Below, in pieces: positions 23,955-30,483 of a stretch of 33,407 bases of DNA. The position numbers and the translations under genes are program-made. The notes beneath the pieces are model-generated. The model worked only from the letters and a program-made list of their open reading frames with translations. It was not told where the DNA came from and made no database searches. The stretch comes from Lysobacterales bacterium (GTDB lineage Bacteria > Pseudomonadota > Gammaproteobacteria > Xanthomonadales > Rhodanobacteraceae): contig QUBV01000035.1 in the NCBI GenBank assembly GCA_014338185.1, positions 1 to 33,407 of the forward strand, read 5' to 3'. Each line of letters starts with the position of its first letter. The stretch's first letter is position 1.

Positions 23955-25538
23955 ATGTTGGACGCCAACCTCAAGACCCAGCTCAAGGCCTACCTGGAGC
24001 GCCTCACGCAGCCAATCGAACTGGTGGCCACGCTCGATGACAGCGACACCGGGCGGCAGATGCGCGAGCTGCTCGACGACATCGCCGCGCAGTCGGACCT
24101 GATCACGCTGCGCCACGCCGACGACGCGCAGGTGCGGCGGCCTTCGTTCGCGATCGCGCGCGCCGATGGCAGCGTGCACCTGCGCTTTGCCGGCCTGCCG
24201 CTCGGCCATGAGTTCACCTCGCTGGTGCTCGCGCTGCTGCAAGTGGGCGGACATCCTTCCAGGGAAGCGCCCGAACTGCTCGAACAGGCGCGTGCGCTGG
24301 CCGGTCCGTACCGTTTCGAGACCTTCTTCTCGCAGTCCTGCCAGAGCTGTCCCGACGTGGTGCAGGCGCTCAACCTGCTGGCGGTGCTCAACCCCAACGT
24401 CGAGCACGTCGCGATCGACGGCGCGGCGTTCCCGGCCGAAGTCGAACAGCGCGGCATCATGGCGGTGCCCGCGATCCTGCTCAACGGCGCGGAATTCGGC
24501 AGCGGCCGCATGGGCCTGGCCGAGATCCTGGCCAAGCTCGACAGCGGCGCCGCGGCACGCGCGGCCGCCGCCATCGACGCCAAGGATGAGTTCGATGTGC
24601 TCGTGGTCGGCGGCGGCCCGGCGGGCGCGGCGGCGGCGATCTATGCCGCGCGCAAGGGCATCCGCACCGGCGTGGTCGCCGAGCGCTTCGGTGGCCAGGT
24701 GCTCGACACCCTGTCGATCGAGAACTTCATCTCGGTGCCGCACACCGAGGGACCGCGCCTGGCCGCGGCACTGGAGCAGCATGTGCGCGAGTACGAGGTC
24801 GACGTGATGAACCTGCAGCGTGCGCAGGCACTGGTGCCGGGCGCCACCGGCTTCACGCTGCAGCTGGAAAGCGGTGCAGCGCTCCGGGCCCGCACCGTGG
24901 TGCTCGCCACCGGCGCGCGCTGGCGGCAGATGAACGTGCCCGGCGAGAACGAGTACCGCAACAAGGGCGTGGCCTATTGCCCGCATTGCGACGGACCGCT
25001 GTTCAAGGGCAAGCGCGTGGCCGTGATCGGCGGCGGCAACTCGGGCGTGGAGGCGGCGATCGATCTTGCCGGCATCGTCGAACATGTCACGCTGCTGGAG
25101 TTCGATCCCCGATTGCGCGCCGACGAGGTGCTGCAGCGCAAGCTGCGCAGCCTGCCAAACGTGCGCGTGATCGTGTCGGCGCAGACCACCGAGGTGGCCG
25201 GCGATGGCCAGCGCGTGACCGGACTGGTGTACCGCGACCGCGACAGTGGCGACAGCCATCGGCTCGATCTGGACGGGATCTTCGTGCAGATCGGCCTGCT
25301 GCCCAACACCGAATGGCTCAAGGGCACGCTCGCGCTGAGCGCGCGCGGCGAGATCGAGGTGGATGCGCGTGGCCAGACCTCGCTGGCGGGCGTATTCGCC
25401 GCGGGCGACTGCACCACGGTGCCGTACAAGCAGATCGTGATCGCGATGGGCGAAGGCTCGAAGGCGGCGCTGGGCGCGTTCGACCACCTGATCCGCAGCA
25501 GCGCGCCCGCCAGCGAGGCCTCGCGCAAGGTTGCCTGA
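23955..25538 (+). CDS. ahpF: Alkyl hydroperoxide reductase subunit F (AhpF)
   Basis: A 527-residue flavoprotein disulfide reductase that passes electrons from NADH to AhpC. The N-terminal double thioredoxin-like domain carries the redox pair C129/C132 (SCQSC). The FAD-binding loop is VVGGGPAG (217-224), the NAD loop is VIGGGNSG (357-364) and the second redox pair is C342/C345 in YCPHCDG. A third FAD contact, GVFAAGDCT, lies near the end. Length is that of the family (about 520). ATG 23955 has GGAG 9 bases upstream; the frame stays open for 30 further upstream codons, but these are Pro/Arg-rich and not conserved. It is the second gene of the ahpCF unit. Confidence 0.97.
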   Translation: MLDANLKTQLKAYLERLTQPIELVATLDDSDTGRQMRELLDDIAAQSDLITLRHADDAQVRRPSFAIARADGSVHLRFAGLPLGHEFTSLVLALLQVGGHPSREAPELLEQARALAGPYRFETFFSQSCQSCPDVVQALNLLAVLNPNVEHVAIDGAAFPAEVEQRGIMAVPAILLNGAEFGSGRMGLAEILAKLDSGAAARAAAAIDAKDEFDVLVVGGGPAGAAAAIYAARKGIRTGVVAERFGGQVLDTLSIENFISVPHTEGPRLAAALEQHVREYEVDVMNLQRAQALVPGATGFTLQLESGAALRARTVVLATGARWRQMNVPGENEYRNKGVAYCPHCDGPLFKGKRVAVIGGGNSGVEAAIDLAGIVEHVTLLEFDPRLRADEVLQRKLRSLPNVRVIVSAQTTEVAGDGQRVTGLVYRDRDSGDSHRLDLDGIFVQIGLLPNTEWLKGTLALSARGEIEVDARGQTSLAGVFAAGDCTTVPYKQIVIAMGEGSKAALGAFDHLIRSSAPASEASRKVA

Positions 25539-25664
25539 TGTGGCGCTGCCGCAGGGCGCGCGCGCATGCCGGCCATCCACACGGCTGACGCGGCGCCCGC
25601 GTTGCGGTAGAAAGGGCGTCGCGCCGGCACCCCTGACCGGCGACGGGACATCCCGGAGTCGCCC

Positions 25665-26213
25665 ATGCTCAACAAGATGTTCAACTACGGCGCGATCGGC
25701 GGGCTCATCGCCGGCGTCCTCATGTTCGCGTTCGCCGCGATCCTGCACGTGCATCCCGCCCCGCAGCACGGCGCCATGCCCGGCTACCTTGTGATGGTGG
25801 CCGCGGCGCTGCCGATCTTCGTCGCCATCCGCCGCTACCGCGCCGAGAACAGCCGCGGCGACGTGGGCATCGTGCCCGCGATCGCGCTCGGACTCGCGGT
25901 CGCCGCCATTACCGCCGCGGTGTACGCACTGTGCTGGGAGCTGGTGCTGGCCTGGAGCGGAATGGACTACGGCGCGGAACACGCGGCGCAGATGCTGGCC
26001 GATGCGCAGGCCCAGGGCATGCAGGGCGCCGCGCTCGATGACCTGACCGCGCAGCTGCGGCAATGGCAGTCCGACTATGCGAGTACGCCGCAGCGCTTGG
26101 CGTTCTCGTTCATGGAGAGCTTTCCGGTGGGTGCCGTGATGGCCGTGGTGTCGGCGTTGCTGCTGGCCAACCCGCGCTTCATGCCGCTGCGTGGCGCGGC
26201 GCGGCGTCGCTGA
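25665..26213 (+). CDS. DUF4199-like membrane protein
   Basis: A 182-residue inner-membrane protein of unknown function that resembles the DUF4199 family. Four hydrophobic segments are visible (about 7-28, 40-56, 68-92 and 150-168), with a hydrophilic loop (about 98-148) between the third and fourth. A basic tail (RGAARRR) is probably cytoplasmic. GGAG (25655-25658) stands 6 bases before the ATG. In the 126-bp gap after ahpF a short inverted repeat (25622-25627 with 25637-25642) precedes it, so it may have its own leader. It is convergent with ppsR. No link to peroxide defence can be shown beyond its position. Confidence 0.75.
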   Translation: MLNKMFNYGAIGGLIAGVLMFAFAAILHVHPAPQHGAMPGYLVMVAAALPIFVAIRRYRAENSRGDVGIVPAIALGLAVAAITAAVYALCWELVLAWSGMDYGAEHAAQMLADAQAQGMQGAALDDLTAQLRQWQSDYASTPQRLAFSFMESFPVGAVMAVVSALLLANPRFMPLRGAARRR

Positions 26214-26218
26214 CGCGT

Positions 26219-26234
26219 GGCGGCGGACGCCGCC
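26219..26234. terminator. Hairpin between convergent DUF4199 gene and ppsR
   Basis: GGCGGC (26219-26224) pairs with GCCGCC (26229-26234) around a GGAC loop in the 32-bp gap between the two stop codons. It is symmetrical and could act for both strands. No T tract is present. Confidence 0.45.
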
Positions 26235-26245
26235 CCGCGCGCGGC

Positions 26246-27061
26246 TCAGAACATGTGCCGCTCGATGCCAAGCTGCGCCAGGATCTTGCTCGCGATCTCC
26301 TCGATCGAGGTGTGGGTGGTGTTCTGCACCGGGATGTTCTCGCGGCGGAACAGCTTGTCGGCCAGTTCCAGTTCGCGCCGGCACTGCTCGATGCGCGCAT
26401 AGCGGCTGCCCGGCCGCCGCGCCTCGCGCACCTGCGCCAGCCGCTGCGGCTCGATCGTGAGCCCGTACAGGCGCGCGCGGTACGGCAACAGGCGCTTGGG
26501 AATCTCCAGCCGCTCGAGATCCTCCTCGGTCAGCGGGTAGTTGGCCGCCTTGACGCCGTAGTGCAGCGCCATGTACAGGCAGGTCGGCGTCTTGCCCACG
26601 CGCGACACGCCCACGAGGATCACGTCGGCATCGTGGTAGTTGACGTCGATGCCGTCGTCGTGGGTCAACGCATAGTTGGTGGCGTTGATGCGCGCCTCGT
26701 ACTCGGTGAAGTCGGTCAGGCCGTGCGCCTTGCCCACGCGCGCGGAGCGCTGCGCGCCCAGTTCGGCCTCCAGCGGCGCGATGAACGGCGCGAACACGTC
26801 GAGCATGAGCGCACCGCTCTCGGCCACCACGTCGCTCAGGCGCTGGTCCATGATCGTGTTGACCACGATCGGGCGCGCGCCGGTTTGCGCGTAGGCGGTC
26901 TTGATGCGCAGAGCGGCGGCCTGGGCCTTTTCCTCCGAATCCACGAACGGCAGGCGGAAGGTGTCGAAGCGGATCGAGTCGAACTGGGTCAGCACGCTGT
27001 GGCCGATGGTCTCGGCAGTGATGCCGGTGCCGTCCGACACGTAGAAGATGATGCGGTGCAT
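26246..27061 (-). CDS. ppsR: PEP synthase regulatory protein (PpsR, DUF299)
   Basis: A 271-residue bifunctional kinase/phosphorylase that controls phosphoenolpyruvate synthase: it inactivates PpsA by ADP-dependent phosphorylation and restores it by phosphate-dependent removal. The N-terminus [14 protein letters not shown] (4-17) and the P-loop [10 protein letters not shown] (151-160) are the family marks. The usual E. coli length is 277. ATG 27061 is chosen over an upstream in-frame ATG at 27115 because the conserved strand begins right after it and AGGA lies 6 bases before. Its target ppsA, which often lies nearby in gammaproteobacteria, is not in the window. It lies 92 bp after the FAD oxidoreductase gene on the same strand and may be a separate unit. 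Confidence 0.95.
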   Translation of the reverse strand: MHRIIFYVSDGTGITAETIGHSVLTQFDSIRFDTFRLPFVDSEEKAQAAALRIKTAYAQTGARPIVVNTIMDQRLSDVVAESGALMLDVFAPFIAPLEAELGAQRSARVGKAHGLTDFTEYEARINATNYALTHDDGIDVNYHDADVILVGVSRVGKTPTCLYMALHYGVKAANYPLTEEDLERLEIPKRLLPYRARLYGLTIEPQRLAQVREARRPGSRYARIEQCRRELELADKLFRRENIPVQNTTHTSIEEIASKILAQLGIERHMF

Positions 27062-27153
27062 GGGTTGTCCTGGCGGGCGGGCACGGCGCGCGACGGGCGA
27101 CGCGACGCCAAGCATGCCGCAAGGCGCGCCCGCGATGAAAGTTCGTGCGCTGC

Positions 27154-28284
27154 TCAGCGGTACCGGCGCAGGTAGCGTTTCTCGAACGCAGCCTTGGCCC
27201 AGTGCATGACGCGCAGCGGTTTGAACGCGCGGCCGCCGCGCTCGTGGCGCGTCACCAGCAGGCCGCGGTCGAGCGTGTCGATAATGCAGGTGAGCTCGGC
27301 GCGGAAGCGCTCGCTGGGCGCCCGCCCGGCCAGTTCACCGAGCAGGTTGCGCGCGGCGGTGCCGGCATGCAGGTCGGCCTGGTGCGCCTGCTTGGGCATC
27401 CACTCCGGTCCGGGCAGGCTCGCGCCATCGCCGGCGACATAGGTGCAGTCGAGGCCGGCCACGCGGCAATGCCCATCACCCAGCACGAGGCCGCCGGGCG
27501 AGCGCGGCAACGAGGTCGCATCGAGCCAGGCCGGTCCGGTCAGGCCCGGCATGAACAGCGCAAGGTCGCTGTCGATGCGCGTGCGTTCGAGCTGCACGGC
27601 GCCAGCCTCGAACGCGACCGGCTTTTCGCCAAGCACGGTCTCGATGCCGCGCCGGCGCATCTCGTCGAGGATCAGGCCCACCGCGCGTTCGCCCAGGCGC
27701 AACCCCGGCTTGGGCGATGGACTGAAGAACACCAGGCGGAAGCGCTCGCGCCGGCCCTGCCGGCGCAGCAGCGTGTCGGTGCCGAACACGAACTCGAAGA
27801 TCGGCCCGCCGCGCATCGCGATCGGCTCGTGCGGGTTGGAACCAAAGCCGAAGCACAAGGTGCCACCGCTGAGCGCGGCCAGGCGCTCGCGGATCGCTTC
27901 GCCCGCCGCCAGGCCGTCGCACGGGATGATCGCGTGCTCGATGCCGGGCAGCTTGCGAATGAAGCGTGCGCCGGTGGCGATCACGAGGCCATCGTTGGCA
28001 ACCTCGCCCGCGTCGGTATGCAGGGTGCGCGCATCGGCCGACAGGCCGGTGGCGTGGGCGGCATGGAAGCGGACGTCGGCACGCCGCAGGAAGTTGTCCA
28101 GCGGCACCACGAGGTCCTCGCGCCGGCGTCGTCCCGACGGCAGCCAGATCGCACCCGGCAGGTAGTGCAGTTCGGCGCGCGGCGCGACCAGCGTGAGCTC
28201 GACCTCGCGCGATTGCCGGCGCAGCGTGCGCAGCGCGGTGAGGCCGGCAAAGCCTGCACCGACCACGGTGATGCGGCTGGCCAT
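27154..28284 (-). CDS. Sulfide:quinone-reductase-like FAD oxidoreductase
   Basis: A 376-residue flavoprotein of the SQR/FCSD/NDH-2 superfamily. The FAD Rossmann loop is VVGAGFAGL (7-15), ATGAR lies near 125, and a C-terminal VAGDGAS with a [10 protein letters not shown] helix is typical of this group. The C-terminus ends [13 protein letters not shown], as in SQR-like proteins, which use it for membrane contact. Cysteines occur in IIPCDG, GTLCFG, GHCRV and LDCTY, but the classical SQR cysteine arrangement cannot be confirmed by eye, so sulfide oxidation is only the leading guess; a type II NADH or other quinone reductase is possible. ATG 28284 lies one base after the preceding stop, so it is operonic with the DUF442 gene. 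Confidence 0.8.
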   Translation of the reverse strand: MASRITVVGAGFAGLTALRTLRRQSREVELTLVAPRAELHYLPGAIWLPSGRRRREDLVVPLDNFLRRADVRFHAAHATGLSADARTLHTDAGEVANDGLVIATGARFIRKLPGIEHAIIPCDGLAAGEAIRERLAALSGGTLCFGFGSNPHEPIAMRGGPIFEFVFGTDTLLRRQGRRERFRLVFFSPSPKPGLRLGERAVGLILDEMRRRGIETVLGEKPVAFEAGAVQLERTRIDSDLALFMPGLTGPAWLDATSLPRSPGGLVLGDGHCRVAGLDCTYVAGDGASLPGPEWMPKQAHQADLHAGTAARNLLGELAGRAPSERFRAELTCIIDTLDRGLLVTRHERGGRAFKPLRVMHWAKAAFEKRYLRRYR

Positions 28285-28285
28285 C

Positions 28286-28888
28286 TCAATGGGCCTCGTG
28301 TCCGAGGCCGAGCACCTCGCGCAAGCGCGCGTCCAGCTTGGTGACGCCCGCGGCGCGTCCCAGTTGCAAGGCCTGCTGCTGTGACAAGCCGTCGAACTGC
28401 TGCTGCTCCAGCGCCAGCAGCGCACCCGCGCGATTGCTGGTGGCGCAATGCACGAGTACCTGGCCATGGACGGGCCGCAGCGCCTCGTGCAGCAACTTCG
28501 CATTGGCGGCGTTGACACCCGCGGCGCCGTCCACGGGCAGGCGCAGGTAGCGCAGGCCGGCCGCGCGCACTTCGGCCGCCTCGTCGCGGTCCTTGAGTTC
28601 GCCCGGCATGCGCAGGTCGATCACCGTATCGACGCCGCGCGCTCGGATCGCGGCCCAGTCGGCGGCCGCGGGCTGGCCGGCGGTGTACAGGCCCGGCAGC
28701 GGCTCATGCACGATGAGTGCGGCCGGCGCCCCCACCGCAGGCGTGGCCACGGGGGTGTGCGCGCACGCGCCCAGCAGCGCGGCCGCGAGCAGCACCGTGA
28801 TCCGCGCCAGCAAGACCCTGTGTCGGCGGTGCGGTCCGCTGCCGCCACGCCTGCTGCGCGCAATCCGCACCCGCCAGCACCCGTTCAT
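28286..28888 (-). CDS. DUF442-type phosphatase, predicted lipoprotein
   Basis: A 200-residue protein. The C-terminal 140 residues fit the DUF442/TIGR01244 dual-specificity-phosphatase-like family: GLYTAGQP (67-73), a TVIDLRMPGE strand-turn (88-97) and the catalytic loop VHCATSNRAG with Cys148 and Arg153. The loop lacks the glycine common in HCxxGxRS. The N-terminus is arginine-rich, followed by a hydrophobic stretch and a lipobox-like LLGAC with Cys42, so it should be lipidated and lie outside the cytoplasm. ATG 28888 overlaps the trxC stop (ATGA), which supports this start; a TTG inside the leader is an alternative giving a more ordinary signal peptide. DUF442 proteins are often linked to SQR and persulfide metabolism, as here. 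Confidence 0.78.
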   Translation of the reverse strand: MNGCWRVRIARSRRGGSGPHRRHRVLLARITVLLAAALLGACAHTPVATPAVGAPAALIVHEPLPGLYTAGQPAAADWAAIRARGVDTVIDLRMPGELKDRDEAAEVRAAGLRYLRLPVDGAAGVNAANAKLLHEALRPVHGQVLVHCATSNRAGALLALEQQQFDGLSQQQALQLGRAAGVTKLDARLREVLGLGHEAH

Positions 28889-29343
28889 GCCTGTCTCCCG
28901 TCGCCCAGATGATGCCGCGCCCAGCGCACGATGTCGGCGGCGTGCATCGCGCCTGCCTGGCGGGCGATTTCGCGACCGGAGTGAAACAGTGCCAGCGTGG
29001 GTATGCTGCGGATCGCGAAGCGCGCGCCCAGCGCCGGCTGCGCCTGGGTGTCGACCTTGGCCAGGCGCAGCTGCGGCTCGAGCTGGGCGGCGGCCTGCTC
29101 GAAGTGTGGCGCCATGGTGCGGCATGGCCCGCACCACGGTGCCCAGAAGTCGACCAGCACGGGCAGCGTCGCGCGCTCGACGTGGGCATGGAACGCGGCC
29201 TCGTCCAGCGCCACCGGATGCGCCGCGAACAGTGCCGCGCCACACTTGCCACAGGCCGGTGCCTGCGCCAGCCGGGCCGGCGGCACGCGGTTGAGCGCGT
29301 GGCAGTGCGCACAGGCGACCAGCAGCATGTCGGGCGGGTTCAT
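28885..29343 (-). CDS. trxC: Thioredoxin 2 (TrxC)
   Basis: A 152-residue thioredoxin with an N-terminal zinc finger. Zinc ligands are C11/C14 (CAHC) and C31/C34 (CGKC), and the redox site is WCGPC with C71/C74. The cis-proline strand RSIPTLALF follows near residue 117. It reduces protein disulfides in the cytoplasm and in E. coli belongs to the OxyR regulon. Length is slightly above E. coli TrxC (139). The stop overlaps the next gene by ATGA, and the osmC-like gene ends 13 bases upstream, so it is in the middle of an operon. Confidence 0.95.
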   Translation of the reverse strand: MNPPDMLLVACAHCHALNRVPPARLAQAPACGKCGAALFAAHPVALDEAAFHAHVERATLPVLVDFWAPWCGPCRTMAPHFEQAAAQLEPQLRLAKVDTQAQPALGARFAIRSIPTLALFHSGREIARQAGAMHAADIVRWARHHLGDGRQA

Positions 29344-29356
29344 CGCCGCGGCTCCG

Positions 29357-29824
29357 TCAGGCCGGCGCACCGGGCACATGCACGACGCCGTCGGCATCGA
29401 CCACGCGCACATCGACCGCGATGCCGTCGCGCACGCTCTGGGTGACGATGCAGAACTGCTCGAACTGCGCGAGCGCGCGCTCGAAATGCTCGAGAGCGGC
29501 GGCCTTGTCGGCAAGCGTGAGCGTGACCTGCGCGCGCGGGATGCGCCAGCGCCCCTGTGCGTTGCGTTCCTTGCGCGCGCTGATGCGCACGCGGATCGGT
29601 GCCGGCTCGTTGCGGAACTTGCGCAGCGCAAACACCAGGCTCGCGGCGAGGCAGTTGGCCACGCCGGCCAGCAGCAAGGCGGATGGATTGGGTCCACGGC
29701 CACTGCCCAGCGGCGCAGGTTCGTCGGTGTGCAGCGCGGCCACCGCGTCATCCTCGAAACTCACCTTGAACGCATACGGCCCTTCCTGCTCCAGCTGCAG
29801 GTGGATTTCGTCGTTGTCAGCCAC
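29357..29824 (-). CDS. OsmC-family peroxiredoxin-like protein
   Basis: A 155-residue OsmC/Ohr-superfamily protein. The two conserved cysteines are C58, in an ALLLAGVANCLAASL helix, and C125, in FEQFCIVTQSV. Such proteins reduce organic hydroperoxides or related reactive sulfur species. Subfamily (OsmC, Ohr or YhfA-like) is not certain. The start is GTG 29824, because AGGAG (29833-29837) stands 8 bases before it; the in-frame GTG at 29833 overlaps that ribosome site. It is separated from the upstream CxxCH gene by 68 bp and from trxC by 13 bp. Confidence 0.9.
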   Translation of the reverse strand: MADNDEIHLQLEQEGPYAFKVSFEDDAVAALHTDEPAPLGSGRGPNPSALLLAGVANCLAASLVFALRKFRNEPAPIRVRISARKERNAQGRWRIPRAQVTLTLADKAAALEHFERALAQFEQFCIVTQSVRDGIAVDVRVVDADGVVHVPGAPA

Positions 29825-29892
29825 TGCCTGCACTCCTCGCCATCACCGCAAGATTGCGCCACACCCGTCGATTGCAAGCATGGCCGGCCGCG

Positions 29893-30483
29893 TCACTGTG
29901 CCGCGGGAACCTCGACCCACATCGCGCCGCGCAGGTCACCCACCGCGAACCCGGTCGCGGCATCGCGCGGATACAGGCGCTGCAGCGCCGCGCGCGTGTC
30001 GGCCGACAGCTCCTTGCCATGGCAGGCCAGGCACATCGGCTCGACCGCGATGCCACGCATCAACCGCAGCGCCACGCCCGCGGGCAGGTCCTGTCGCTGT
30101 ACCTGTACCAGCGCGGATACCGGCTCGCCCGCGGCCACGCGCCCTTCGAAGCCGGCCAGACCCTGCGCCTGCCACGATTCGGCGGTGTTGGCAGGACTGC
30201 GCAGGCGCCCGGCCACCGCGACGCGACCGATGCGCACGCCGTGCCCGGCGCCGACGCGCGCCGCGATCAACGGCGCCTCCTCGTGGCAGAACGTGATCGC
30301 ACCGACCGTGCCGCCGCGCTCGAGCTGTTGCGCGAGCGCCGCCTTGAGCTGCCGACCCAGATCCTGTGCCGCCGCCTGCGCACGCGCCTGCTCAGGCGCC
30401 GGTTCCGCGGCGGGCGCCGCTTGCGCCCACGCCTGCGCCTGGCCCAACACCATGCCCGCCAGCAGCCACCCGCGCATCCTCAT
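29893..30483 (-). CDS. DUF3365-like exported protein with one CxxCH motif
   Basis: A 196-residue exported protein with a signal peptide (about 1-20, cleavage near AWA-QAA). A helical, Ala/Gln-rich segment (about 30-55) is followed by a domain resembling DUF3365 (Tll0287-like), seen in periplasmic or sensory heme proteins. CLACH (151-155) is a c-type heme attachment motif, and a second conserved-looking Cys-His pair is FCHEEAP (65-71). One covalent heme is therefore predicted. ATG 30483 overlaps the RND stop (ATGA), so translation is coupled to the transporter; this also decides against the ATG two codons later. A redox sensor or electron-carrying accessory of the operon is a reasonable guess. 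Confidence 0.8.
   Translation of the reverse strand: MRMRGWLLAGMVLGQAQAWAQAAPAAEPAPEQARAQAAAQDLGRQLKAALAQQLERGGTVGAITFCHEEAPLIAARVGAGHGVRIGRVAVAGRLRSPANTAESWQAQGLAGFEGRVAAGEPVSALVQVQRQDLPAGVALRLMRGIAVEPMCLACHGKELSADTRAALQRLYPRDAATGFAVGDLRGAMWVEVPAAQ

Noticed and set aside
23724-27122. Very long antisense open frame of 1132 codons opposite ahpCF and beyond
   Set aside because: It overlaps ahpC, ahpF and the DUF4199 gene on the other strand, and its translation is Arg/Gly/Ala/His-rich without a recognisable domain. Long open antisense frames are normal in DNA this rich in GC. Its tail in another frame overlaps ppsR as well.
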